The notes beneath the pieces were generated by a model. That model did not search any database and was not told where the DNA came from. It was given only the letters and a program-made list of their open reading frames with translations. 64,000 nucleotides of DNA from Sphaerimonospora cavernae (lineage in GTDB: Bacteria; Actinomycetota; Actinomycetes; Streptosporangiales; Streptosporangiaceae). The stretch covers positions 620,001 through 684,000 of the forward strand of contig NZ_JBHMQT010000003.1 of the NCBI RefSeq assembly GCF_042435035.1. The letters are read 5' to 3'. Made by a program: the position numbers and the translations under genes. Positions 26,779-34,470 of the stretch are shown piece by piece. Numbering within the stretch: the first letter of the stretch is position 1; each line of letters opens with the position of its first letter.

Positions 26779-27258
26779 GTGCTCGACCACGATGGGGATA
26801 CTCACCTGTACGTCCAGATCGCCGAGATCATCCGGCAGCAGATTCTGGACGGGAATCTGACACCTGGTCACGCGGTTCCGAGTGAGGCCGCGATCCAGAG
26901 CCGGTTCGGCGTCGCACGCACGACGGCCCGCCGCGCATTTCACATGCTTCGCGAAGAAGGGCTCATCTATACCGTTCAGGGCGAGGGCACCTTCGTCGGC
27001 CAACCCGAGATGCCCAGGGAAGAGCGCAAGATCTCGTTGTATCGAAAGATCGCCAACGATCTGGTCGACCGGGTACGCCGTGGGGATCTGCAACCGCGGC
27101 GCCCGATTCCAAGCGAGACCGCGCTCGTGCAGGAGTACAAGGTGGCGCGAGAAACGGCGCGCAAGGCGATCACGTTCCTGCGCGAACAGGGATGGGTCTA
27201 TACCGTCCCGCAGCGGGGCAGTTACGTATCGCCAGAGGAGCAGTGGCCGGGAGACTGA
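26779..27258 (+). CDS. Regulator with two tandem GntR winged helices (copy 1)
   Basis: A 159-residue protein made of two GntR winged-helix domains (about 10-75 and 85-150) and no effector domain. Domain 1: YVQIAEIIRQQILDGNLTPG and SRFGVARTTARRAFHMLREEGLIYTVQGEGTFV. Domain 2: YRKIANDLVDRVRRGDLQP and EYKVARETARKAITFLREQGWVYTVPQRGSYVSP. I start at GTG 26779 because the product then aligns end to end with the neighbour at 27304 (LDxDG start, W-P-x-D end). TATCGT 7 bp upstream could be the -10 of a leaderless transcript. Confidence 0.85.
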   Translation: MLDHDGDTHLYVQIAEIIRQQILDGNLTPGHAVPSEAAIQSRFGVARTTARRAFHMLREEGLIYTVQGEGTFVGQPEMPREERKISLYRKIANDLVDRVRRGDLQPRRPIPSETALVQEYKVARETARKAITFLREQGWVYTVPQRGSYVSPEEQWPGD

Positions 27259-27280
27259 TCCGTTTTCCTCGTCTGGTCGT

Positions 27281-27296
27281 CACTAGACGACTAGTG
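27281..27296. promoter_or_regulatory. Perfect inverted repeat overlapping the copy-2 promoter
   Basis: CACTAG-ACGA-CTAGTG is a perfect palindrome ending 7 bp before the ATG at 27304. Its right half contains TAGTGT (27292-27297), placed as a -10 box for a leaderless mRNA. It is the obvious autoregulatory operator for the doubled GntR protein. Confidence 0.65.
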
Positions 27297-27303
27297 TAGG
27301 TCC

Positions 27304-27783
27304 ATGCTCGATCGTGATGGACCAGTGCCCATCTACAGGCAGATCGCCGAGATCATCCGTGCTCAGATCGAGCACGGGGACTTCGTTCCCGGAGATCCAT
27401 TACCAAGTGAGGCCGAGCTGGAGGCCGAGTACGGCATCGCCCGACTCACGGCACGGCAGGTGGCCCGCGAACTGAGGGAGCAGGGCCTCGCCCACACGAT
27501 CCGCGGCGAAGGCACGTTCGTCGGCGACGGAACGGTCCGTCGAATCCGTCGCAAGGCTGCCCTCTTTGAGGAGATCGGCAAGGAGATCGCCGACCGCATT
27601 CGGCGAGGGGAACTCAAGCCTGGCCGGCCCATTCCCAGCGAGAAGACGCTGATGCAACAGTACGGGGTAGCCAAAGCCACCGTCCGGCACGCTGTCGTGT
27701 TCCTTCGTGAGCATGGGTGGGTGTTCACCGTGCCCTACCGAGGAACGTACGTGTCCCCTCCCGAGAGTTGGCCCAGCGACTGA
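27304..27783 (+). CDS. Regulator with two tandem GntR winged helices (copy 2)
   Basis: A 159-residue paralogue of the preceding gene. Domain 1 (10-74): YRQIAEIIRAQIEHGDFVPG and EYGIARLTARQVARELREQGLAHTIRGEGTFVG. Domain 2 (87-150): EEIGKEIADRIRRGELKPGRPIPSE and QYGVAKATVRHAVVFLREHGWVFTVPYRGTYVSP. There is no UTRA, FCD or aminotransferase domain, so it is probably not a classical ligand sensor. One chain could bind a two-part site without dimerising. It follows copy 1 by 45 bp. Confidence 0.88.
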   Translation: MLDRDGPVPIYRQIAEIIRAQIEHGDFVPGDPLPSEAELEAEYGIARLTARQVARELREQGLAHTIRGEGTFVGDGTVRRIRRKAALFEEIGKEIADRIRRGELKPGRPIPSEKTLMQQYGVAKATVRHAVVFLREHGWVFTVPYRGTYVSPPESWPSD

Positions 27784-27839
27784 GCCGCATCCTGCCGGCA
27801 CCTCCAAGGAGACGGACGGCCATACAGACGCCGGCGCGT

Positions 27840-28211
27840 CTACTCTTCACCGGAGAACCTCTCCCAGGCCGACTGACGGGTCATACCGAGGGCGGCGCCG
27901 ATCCTGGCCCAGGTGACACCGCGACCGCGCAGTCGACCGACCAAGATCCGCAGGTTCGCGTCGACCTGCGCGCCGACGGCGGCGACGCGGGGCATGAGTT
28001 CGAGGATCTGCTCGTCGGTCATGCTGTCCGGCCAGGAGACCTCGGGGTTCGCCGTGGCCTCGGGCGTCAGGGTGAGCACGTCATTGCAGAGCCCGACGCA
28101 CTCGCTGCAGATGTAGACGCCCGGACCGGCGATGACCTTGGCCACGGCCGTCTTGGGCTTCGCGCAGAACGAGCAATGGATCTCCTGCTCGGCGAGAGAT
28201 GGGACCGGCAT
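27840..28211 (-). CDS. Orphan ClpX-type zinc finger protein with HTH tail
   Basis: A 123-residue protein. The N-terminal part matches the C4 zinc finger of ClpX: C13-x2-C16 in IHCSFCAKPKTAVAKVIAGP and C35-x2-C38 in YICSECVGLCNDVL. No AAA+ domain follows. Residues ~85-120 (RLRGRGVTWARIGAALGMTRQSAWERF) form a helix-turn-helix of a type seen in small actinobacterial DNA-binding proteins. A perfect inverted repeat lies 23-41 bp upstream. It may be a transcription factor that dimerises by the ClpX finger or interferes with ClpX adaptors; both are inference. Confidence 0.85.
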   Translation of the reverse strand: MPVPSLAEQEIHCSFCAKPKTAVAKVIAGPGVYICSECVGLCNDVLTLTPEATANPEVSWPDSMTDEQILELMPRVAAVGAQVDANLRILVGRLRGRGVTWARIGAALGMTRQSAWERFSGEE

Positions 28212-28233
28212 CGCACCCTCTGATCAGCATGCA

Positions 28234-28252
28234 TGTCAGGCTCATCCTGACA
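28234..28252. promoter_or_regulatory. Perfect inverted repeat upstream of the ClpX-finger gene
   Basis: TGTCAGG-CTCAT-CCTGACA, 7-bp arms, centred 32 bp upstream of the ATG at 28211. CCTGACA recurs nearby, just downstream of GTCGG. It is a likely operator for the divergent pair 27840-28211 and 28360-28779. Confidence 0.6.
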
Positions 28253-28359
28253 CCTGTCGACGCAGCCTAGCCCGTCAAGGTCGGCCTGACAAGAATTGAA
28301 CGCTACGAGATCAAGGTTTCACCCTCCGCGATCATTCACCGACACGTATTCTCACCCGC

Positions 28360-28779
28360 ATGCCGATTACAGAGGAGCGCATCGACGCCGTCGAGCGCGA
28401 CAATGCCGAGATCAAGCGCGACCTCCGTGAGGTCAAGAGCCACGTCCGTGAAGTCAGGACCCAGCAGACCCTGCAGACCCAGGTGCTGACGAGATACCTC
28501 GAGGACATAACCGAACTCCGGACAGGGCAGGATGAGCTCCGGACAGGGCAGGACGAACTCCGCACCAACTACCAGGAGCTGCGCAAGGGGCAGGACGAAC
28601 TCCGCACCAACTACCAAGAACTACGCACGATGGTCGAGCGCAACACCGAGACTCTGGCGGAGTTCCGATCCGCATTCAACATCGTGCTCGACGAGCTCCA
28701 GGCCCAGAAGGCCTGGCGTGAGGAGTTCTCCAGCAAGGTCGCCTGGTTGATGGCCAAGGCAGAGGGCGTCACGAACTAA
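28360..28779 (+). CDS. Small coiled-coil protein with heptad-type repeats (1)
   Basis: A 139-residue, highly charged, almost wholly helical protein with no known enzyme motif. Residues 52-93 are six 7-residue units of the form ELRTGQD/ELRTNYQ, giving a long coiled coil; the C-terminus (AWREEFSSKVAWLMAKAE) is amphipathic. TATTCT 7 bp before the ATG suggests a leaderless mRNA. It is divergent from the ClpX-finger gene. A protein of the same design but different repeat lies at 33720-34118. Confidence 0.8.
   Translation: MPITEERIDAVERDNAEIKRDLREVKSHVREVRTQQTLQTQVLTRYLEDITELRTGQDELRTGQDELRTNYQELRKGQDELRTNYQELRTMVERNTETLAEFRSAFNIVLDELQAQKAWREEFSSKVAWLMAKAEGVTN
28513..28638 (+). repeat. Six tandem 21-bp repeats coding ELRxxxx heptads
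   Basis: Six 21-bp units encode ELRTGQD, ELRTGQD, ELRTNYQ, ELRKGQD, ELRTNYQ, ELRTMVE. The first two are identical in protein and nearly so in DNA, suggesting recent slippage. Confidence 0.9.
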
Positions 28780-28991
28780 GGCTCTGCGGCGGAGAGCGCA
28801 CGGACCTTCGCTCGTTCCATCAAGGTGACTCTCGAAAATCGACGGCGTTCGCACGGCACCGCGCCTTCTTACGGCATCGCGTTTCCCACCGCGCCGGGAG
28901 TCACCTGACAAGCCCATCAGTTGATCAGAGCGAGGGCTCGGTGGACGAGCATGCGGGACCACACCGACACCGCGTCGTACCGTCACGGCAT

Positions 28992-29948
28992 TCAAGACCT
29001 ACGGCCGGCTTGGGTCGTGGCCACGCACACGAGCACGGCGAGGGCTGCCGCGACGGTGGCCACGCCGAACCGCTCGCCCAGCAGCCACCAGGCCCACACG
29101 AGCGTGAGCAGCGGCTGCGCGAGTTGGAGTTGCCCGGCACGGGCGATTCCCCCCATCGCCAGCCCGGCATACCACGGGATGAACCCCAAGAACATGGACA
29201 CCAGACCGACGTAGGCGAACCCGGCGAGCGAGACCCCGGTCGGCTCTGGATGAGTGGACACCGCCAGCACGGCCGTCACCGGTACCGTGATCGGCGCCGC
29301 CAGGACCAGGGCGTACGAGATGACCTGCCAGCCCGGTGTCTCCCGAGCCAGCCGCCCGCCCTCCGTGTAGCCGACGGCCGCCGACAGCAGCGCGAGCACC
29401 AGCAGCAGGTCCGCCATCGCGAAGTGCCCGCCGCCCCGGGTGAGCGTAAACACGGTGACGGACAGCGCCCCAGCCGCGCACGCTGTCCAGAAGAGCGGCC
29501 GAGGCCGCTCCCCCGCCCGCAGTACGGCACAGGCGGCGGTCGCGGCGGGAAGCAGTCCGGTGACGACGGCGGCGTGGGCCGCGCTCGCGCCGCCGTCCAA
29601 GGCCAACCCGCTGAACAGCGGGAACCCGAGCACCACGCCGAGCACGATCAGCACGTACGGCCCCAGCCGCTCCCGGGGCGGCAGCAGCGGCAGGCCTGCG
29701 GCCTTGAGACAGATGAGTGCGGGGACCGCCGCCACGGCGGCCCGTCCGATCGCGACCAGATAGGGGTCGAACCCGCGCATCGCGAAGATCGTCGCCGGAA
29801 ACGATCCGGAGAACGAGACCACTCCGGCCGCGGCGAGAAGACTGCCCCGCCACGCCGCCTTGCGGTCCGTTCGCTCCGGTCTCCGTGAGGTCCCGCCGGA
29901 CTGCTGCGCTATCGGGTCAGAAGGGATAGCGCTACTGTTATTTCTCAT
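28992..29948 (-). CDS. EamA/DMT-family transporter
   Basis: A 318-residue membrane protein with ten predicted spans and two EamA repeats, the architecture of drug/metabolite exporters of the RhaT/YdcZ type. Segments include GVVSFSGSFPATIFAMRGFDPYLVAIGRA (repeat 1) and GLVSMFLGFIPWYAGLAMGG (repeat 2). The ATG at 29948 is divergent from the MocR regulator and the two start codons overlap (CATG). Such pairs often export or import an amino acid or vitamin B6-related compound sensed by the MocR protein; the substrate is unknown. Confidence 0.9.
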   Translation of the reverse strand: MRNNSSAIPSDPIAQQSGGTSRRPERTDRKAAWRGSLLAAAGVVSFSGSFPATIFAMRGFDPYLVAIGRAAVAAVPALICLKAAGLPLLPPRERLGPYVLIVLGVVLGFPLFSGLALDGGASAAHAAVVTGLLPAATAACAVLRAGERPRPLFWTACAAGALSVTVFTLTRGGGHFAMADLLLVLALLSAAVGYTEGGRLARETPGWQVISYALVLAAPITVPVTAVLAVSTHPEPTGVSLAGFAYVGLVSMFLGFIPWYAGLAMGGIARAGQLQLAQPLLTLVWAWWLLGERFGVATVAAALAVLVCVATTQAGRRS

Positions 29949-29968
29949 GAATGACGATAGCAGTATCG
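29924..29968. promoter_or_regulatory. Overlapping divergent promoters and MocR operator spanning both start codons
   Basis: The two ATGs overlap at 29946-29949. Perfect palindrome CGATA-GCAG-TATCG lies at 29955-29968, and a related site GATAGCGCTACTGTTATT at 29924-29941, about 30 bp apart centre to centre. TACTGT (29933-29938) fits a -10 for the plus gene, and TATCGT within 29952-29957 read in reverse fits one for the minus gene. Both genes would be leaderless. Confidence 0.6.
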
Positions 29969-31365
29969 TCCGGCTCGCCGCCATACTCCGGGACGAGGCG
30001 GACCGGTCCCGCCCCGGCGACCGCTTGCCGTCGAGCAGGGCGCTGATGCGCCGGTACGGCGTCAGCCCGATCACCGTGTCCCGGGCGATCGCGTGGCTCG
30101 CCGCCGAAGGCCGGGTGGTGAGCCGGCCCGGCAGCGGCGTGTTCGTCGCCCCCGTCCGCCGGCCCACGGCGGACGCGCCCGATCACTCCTGGCAGACGCT
30201 CGCCCTCGGGGATCGCGTCGTGGACGATGCCGCCGTCGCGACCCTGCTCGCCCATCCCTCCGACGGAGTCATCCCACTGACCGGCGGCTACCTCCACCCG
30301 GAACTGCGACCGGTGCGCGCGATCACCGCCGCCGCGGCGCGAGCCGTACGGCGCGCCGACGCCTGGGATGTGCCGCCGCTGAACGGCCTGGCCAGTCTGC
30401 GCAGGTGGTTCGCCGGTGAGGCGGGCGGCGCGGTGACGGGCGACGACGTGCTCGTGGTCAGCGGCGGCCAATCCGCGCTGGCACACGCGTTCCGCGCGCT
30501 CGCGGCCCCCGGCGCGCCGGTGCTGGTGGAGACCCCCACCTATCCAGGAGCGCTCGCGGCGGCCAAGGCGGCGGGCCTGCGGGCGACAGCCGTGCCGATC
30601 GACCAGGACGGGGTGCGGCCAGACCTGCTGGCGGAGGCCTTCGCCGTCACCGGAAGCCGCGTCTTCTACTGCCAGCCGACCCTGCACAACCCGACGGGGG
30701 CGACGCTGAGCCTGGAGCGCCGCGAGCAGGTGCTGGCCGTCGCGCGGGCAGCGGGCGCGTTCGTGATCGAGGACGATTACGCCAGATATCTGGCCGCAGG
30801 CCCGATCCCGCCTCCGATGGTGGCATTGGACGCCCATGGCACGGTCGTCCACATCCTGTCACTGAGCAAGATCTCCTCACCCAGCCTGCGGGTGGCGGGA
30901 CTGATCGCGCGTGGTCCGGCGGCGCGGCGATTGCGCGCCGGCCAGGTGGTGGAGTCGTTCTTCGTCTCGCGGCCGCTACAGGAGACGGCACTGGAGTTGG
31001 TCGGCTCTCCCGCCTGGCGGCGCCATGTCAGCATGATCCGACAGGAGATCACGACGCGTCAGGCGGCACTCCTCACCGGCCTGGCCCGGCACGCTCCCGA
31101 GGCGACCGTCCATCTCGTCCCCCACGGTGGTCTGCACGTCTGGGTGCGGCTGCCTGCCGGTGCGGATGAGGCGGCGGTGGTCGAGGCCGCGCAGCTCAAC
31201 GGGATCCTGGTCAGCCCGGGCCGCATCTACCATCCGGCCGAACCGCCCGGCCCCCGGCTGCGGCTGACGCACACCGCCGCCGCGAGTCTCGCCGAGCTCG
31301 ACACGGGTATCCGCCGCCTCGCACCCGCCCTGCGGACGGGGCCGAACGCCGGCTCCGGCGAGTGA
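29947..31365 (+). CDS. MocR-type GntR regulator with aminotransferase fold
   Basis: A 472-residue fusion of a GntR winged helix (1-75, LPSSRALMRRYGVSPITVSRAIAWLAAEGRVVSRPGSGVFVAP) and a fold type I PLP-dependent aminotransferase-like domain. PLP features: VVSGGQSALAHAFRAL, YCQPTLHNPTGATLS, IEDDYARYL, and the Schiff-base Lys in LSLSKISSPSLRVAGLIA. MocR proteins use PLP-amino acid adducts as signals, for example PdxR and GabR. It is divergent from, and probably controls, the DMT exporter. Confidence 0.93.
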   Translation: MNDDSSIVRLAAILRDEADRSRPGDRLPSSRALMRRYGVSPITVSRAIAWLAAEGRVVSRPGSGVFVAPVRRPTADAPDHSWQTLALGDRVVDDAAVATLLAHPSDGVIPLTGGYLHPELRPVRAITAAAARAVRRADAWDVPPLNGLASLRRWFAGEAGGAVTGDDVLVVSGGQSALAHAFRALAAPGAPVLVETPTYPGALAAAKAAGLRATAVPIDQDGVRPDLLAEAFAVTGSRVFYCQPTLHNPTGATLSLERREQVLAVARAAGAFVIEDDYARYLAAGPIPPPMVALDAHGTVVHILSLSKISSPSLRVAGLIARGPAARRLRAGQVVESFFVSRPLQETALELVGSPAWRRHVSMIRQEITTRQAALLTGLARHAPEATVHLVPHGGLHVWVRLPAGADEAAVVEAAQLNGILVSPGRIYHPAEPPGPRLRLTHTAAASLAELDTGIRRLAPALRTGPNAGSGE

Positions 31366-31424
31366 AGGCGCTGATTATTCGACCCCGCCGACTGCCGTAC
31401 AGTGGTCACCAGGGGTGATCGACC

Positions 31425-31973
31425 ATGACTGGCCCGGCGGAGTTGCTCCGCGACTTCGTGAACACCTACGACGTGGAGGATGACGCCGACGATCTGGCGT
31501 CCCCTGCCGAGCTGTCGGTGTGGCTGCGCGAACGAGAGTTGATCGCAGACGGAGACCGCGCCGCCGACGAGGACATGCTCATGGCCACCCGGCTACGGGA
31601 AGGGCTGCGGCGCGCACTGCGACACAACAACCACGTCGCCGGGCCGTACGACCTGCCGGAGGACCTGGAGACGACGCTGACGGCGCTTCCGGTACGGATC
31701 GCACTGGCCGGGGGAACACCCGCGCTGGAGCCGACGTGCTCCGGGGTGGCGGGCGGACTCGCGCGGATCGCGGCGTTGATCCCGGCGGCCCACGCCGAAG
31801 GGAGCTGGCGACGGCTCAAGGTGTGCGCGGAAAGCAGCTGCCAGTGGGCGTTCATCGACTCGTCCAAGAACCGGTCGCGTTCCTGGTGCTCGATGCGGTT
31901 TTGCGGAAACCGCACCAAAACGAGGGCATATCGGGCACGACGCCGGGCGGAAGGTTCGCCCAGGCCGTCCTGA
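31425..31973 (+). CDS. CGNR zinc finger / ABATE domain regulator
   Basis: A 182-residue protein of the CGNR family, predicted stress-responsive regulators common in actinobacteria. The N-terminal ABATE half starts ELLRDFVNTYDVEDDADDL. The C-terminal zinc finger has C134, C139, C155 and C160, ending in the signature CGNRTKTRAYRARRR. Other members recognise nucleic acids through this finger. It is on the same strand as the MocR gene and followed by a GNAT gene 38 bp later. Confidence 0.9.
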   Translation: MTGPAELLRDFVNTYDVEDDADDLASPAELSVWLRERELIADGDRAADEDMLMATRLREGLRRALRHNNHVAGPYDLPEDLETTLTALPVRIALAGGTPALEPTCSGVAGGLARIAALIPAAHAEGSWRRLKVCAESSCQWAFIDSSKNRSRSWCSMRFCGNRTKTRAYRARRRAEGSPRPS

Positions 31974-32011
31974 CCAGTACGGTGTTACAGGTACAGAAAG
32001 GAGCCGGATCA

Positions 32012-32614
32012 ATGGGTGTACGACCTGCCCGTCTCGAAGACGTCGACGCGGTGACGAGCACCCAGATCCGGGCGTGGAAGTGCGCCTACCGCGACTTCCT
32101 GCCTCCCGGCCCGCTTGAGCAGATGACCGGGCCGGCGGCGGAGAAGATGTGGCGTCGCCAGTGGGACGAGGCGATCCTGTCGCCACCCACCCCACGACAC
32201 CGGGTGCTGGTCGCGGTCGAGCGCGTGGTGCCGGACACGGACGCCTTCACCGCCCTCGGACCTGGTGGAGTCCTGGCCACCGCGGCGCAGCGGGCGTCCG
32301 ATCGGGTCGTCGGCCTGGCCTCGCACGGACCGGCCGAGGACCCGGATCTGCGTCCGGGCACGACCGCGGAACTGCTGACGCTGCTCATCGACCCCAACCA
32401 CATCCGGCGTGGCCACGGCAGTCGGCTGCTCAACGCGACCGTCGACTTCCTCCGTGAGGACGGCTATGACACGGTCGTGACGTGGGTGTTCGCCGACAAC
32501 CACCCGATGCTCGGCTTCCTGGAGTCGGCGGGATGGGGCGAGGACGAGGCCGAGCGGGTGCTGGACATGGGCCGCTCCATTCGGATGATCCGCCTCGGCA
32601 CCGACATCCGCTGA
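32012..32614 (+). CDS. GNAT-family N-acetyltransferase
   Basis: A 200-residue acetyl-CoA-dependent acyltransferase. N-terminal GVRPARLEDVDAVTSTQIRAWKCAYRDFLP is a typical start of this GNAT group; motif A (acetyl-CoA pyrophosphate loop) is LLIDPNHIRRGHGSRLLNATVDFL near residue 135, followed by WVFADNHPMLGFLESAGW. AAAGGAG precedes the ATG at 32012. The substrate is not evident. Confidence 0.9.
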   Translation: MGVRPARLEDVDAVTSTQIRAWKCAYRDFLPPGPLEQMTGPAAEKMWRRQWDEAILSPPTPRHRVLVAVERVVPDTDAFTALGPGGVLATAAQRASDRVVGLASHGPAEDPDLRPGTTAELLTLLIDPNHIRRGHGSRLLNATVDFLREDGYDTVVTWVFADNHPMLGFLESAGWGEDEAERVLDMGRSIRMIRLGTDIR

Positions 32615-32792
32615 CACATCACCCGTGCTGTTTCCACGTCCGCCTGGGTTCTTCGCTCGGCCGTGCCGTATCGCTTCCCCTGACCATCGCCTGCTCCGCG
32701 TGCCCGGACCCTACTGTCGATGTGCACCGAAGGGATGGCCATACTCGCGTGGCCCTCATCACGTGGCTTTCAAGTAAGAAAAGGGAGATGAA

Positions 32793-33662
32793 GTGGCCAC
32801 CCCAGCTCAGTGGTTGGCGGGCGCACGCCCCCGAACCCTGCCCGCCGCCGTCGTCCCGGTCGCCGTCGGCACCGGTACCGCGATCGCCGAAGACGGCGCG
32901 ATCTGGTGGCGCGCCCTGGTGGCGTTGCTCGTCGCACTGGCCCTGCAGGTCGGGGTGAACTACGCCAACGACTACAGCGACGGCATACGCGGCACCGACA
33001 CTGATCGGGTGGGCCCGGTGCGCCTCGTGGGCTCCGGCGCGGCCGGCCCCAGTTCCGTGCTGGCCGCCGCCCTCCTGTGCTTCCTCGCGGCCGCCGTCGC
33101 CGGCCTCACACTCGTGATGGCGACCGGGGCGTGGTGGCTGCTGCTCGTCGGACTGGCCGCGATCCTGGCCGCCTGGTTCTACACCGGCGGCTCCCGCCCG
33201 TACGGCTACCGTGCCCTCGGCGAGATCTCAGTCTTCGTGTTCTTCGGCCTCGTGGCGGTGGCCGGGACGACGTACGTCCAGGTCGAGCGCCTCGGCTGGC
33301 TGTCACTGGCCGCCTCCGTTCCGGTCGGCCTCCTGGCCTGCGCGCTCCTCGTGGTGAACAACCTCCGGGATATCGCAACCGACGGGACATCGGGCAAGCG
33401 GACCCTCGCCGTTGTGCTGGGCGACACCCGCACGCGAGCGCTCTACACGGCGGGCCTGATCCTTCCGTTCGTGATCGCGCTCGCCCTGGTGCCGGTACGG
33501 CCCTTCGTCGCACTCACCCTGGTCGCGCTCCCCCTCGTTGTCGCGCCGGTACGGACGGTCCGATCAGGGGCGACCGGACCGTCCCTCATCGCGACGCTCC
33601 AGCAGACCGGGCGCCTGCAGCTCGCCTTCGGCGCCCTCTTCACGCTTGGCCTGGCTCTCTGA
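32793..33662 (+). CDS. menA: 1,4-dihydroxy-2-naphthoate polyprenyltransferase
   Basis: A 289-residue UbiA-superfamily membrane enzyme that prenylates dihydroxynaphthoate in menaquinone synthesis. The first Asp-rich motif is NYANDYSDGIRGTDTDRVGP (residue ~58) and the second is NNLRDIATDGTSGKRTLAV near 190, with eight to nine hydrophobic spans. The start is GTG 32793 with an AGGGAG-like site before it. No other men genes are in the window. Confidence 0.94.
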   Translation: MATPAQWLAGARPRTLPAAVVPVAVGTGTAIAEDGAIWWRALVALLVALALQVGVNYANDYSDGIRGTDTDRVGPVRLVGSGAAGPSSVLAAALLCFLAAAVAGLTLVMATGAWWLLLVGLAAILAAWFYTGGSRPYGYRALGEISVFVFFGLVAVAGTTYVQVERLGWLSLAASVPVGLLACALLVVNNLRDIATDGTSGKRTLAVVLGDTRTRALYTAGLILPFVIALALVPVRPFVALTLVALPLVVAPVRTVRSGATGPSLIATLQQTGRLQLAFGALFTLGLAL

Positions 33663-33669
33663 CACCCAC

Positions 33670-33709
33670 CGGTACGGCTGCCGCCCCTCCCCCTGCGGCA
33701 GCCGTACCG
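33670..33709. terminator. Perfect 15-bp stem-loop after menA
   Basis: CGGTACGGCTGCCGC (33670-33684) and GCGGCAGCCGTACCG (33695-33709) pair fully around a 10-nt loop between convergent menA and the coiled-coil gene. It probably works in both directions. Confidence 0.85.
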
Positions 33710-33719
33710 TGGACGCTCG

Positions 33720-34118
33720 TCAGCCCCTCGCCGTCCCGACGGGACCAGAGGCCAGTTGCTTGAGGAGCACCATCACCTCGTCGAAGCGCGCGTCCATCTT
33801 GTCGAAGCGCGCGTCCATCTTGTCGAAGCGGCGGTCGACGCCATCGAACCGGGCGTTCACCGCGGCGAACTGGGCATCCACCTCACCGAATCGGGAGTCC
33901 ACCTTGTCGAACCGAGCGTCCACGCTCGCACGGAAGTCCACCACGTCGTCGCGCAGCGCCTGGATCATGCGCACATTGGCGCCCTGAGCGTGCTGCAGGT
34001 CCAGTCGTAGACGCTCGACCTTGTTGTCGACGGCGCCGACCAGAATCTTGATCGACTGCACGTCGATCTCGAGCCCGGTGATGCGGTCCTCGAAGTCCAT
34101 GTCGGCCATGGTAACCAT
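33720..34118 (-). CDS. Small coiled-coil protein with heptad-type repeats (2)
   Basis: A 132-residue helical protein starting at ATG 34118, which has GGAG 6 bp upstream. The N-terminal part (MADMDFEDRITGLEIDVQSIKILVGAVD) is followed by seven 7-residue units of the form ARFDKVD, then a short tail with VLLKQLASG. The pattern suggests a parallel coiled coil, like small proteins found beside many bacterial toxins and phage genes, but no such partner is visible. It has no sequence relation to 28360-28779 beyond design. Confidence 0.78.
   Translation of the reverse strand: MVTMADMDFEDRITGLEIDVQSIKILVGAVDNKVERLRLDLQHAQGANVRMIQALRDDVVDFRASVDARFDKVDSRFGEVDAQFAAVNARFDGVDRRFDKMDARFDKMDARFDEVMVLLKQLASGPVGTARG
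33771..33917 (-). repeat. Seven tandem 21-bp repeats coding xRFDxxD heptads
   Basis: Seven consecutive 21-bp units encode ARFDKVD, SRFGEVD, AQFAAVN, ARFDGVD, RRFDKMD, ARFDKMD, ARFDEVM. Units 5-7 are nearly identical in DNA, pointing to recent expansion. Confidence 0.9.
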
Positions 34119-34470
34119 GCCTTTCTCCAGGGGGTTGTCGTTTCGCGAGCCGCCGGGTGGCGGCCCGCGACAACCATGCCGCATGCCCGGATGGCCTCGG
34201 ACCGCAGAAAAAGGTTCTGTGGATGGACTTCAACCCGATGGACAACGTTTATGAACCTGGCAGGCCAACCAGCCCTCCCGGAACCGCCATCGGCGGCCTG
34301 AACTGCGAATACCCGGCCAGAATCGCCGAAGACGACCGGATCGCGATGGAATTGACCAGGGTCGATCCTCCGCGCTCGCCCAGTCGGGACCGGCGTCACC
34401 GAGGTTTGGCGGTACCACCCTTCCTAGAGTGGCGGCCCGTTCATCACGCTCCGCGGGCCCCTGCACAGGC
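34119..34470. other. Gene-free stretch between coiled-coil gene and dapB
   Basis: 352 bp with no supportable gene. Open frames cross it on both strands, but none has a credible ribosome site, codon bias or recognisable product. It marks the right border of the accessory insert next to the conserved dapB block. Confidence 0.6.
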
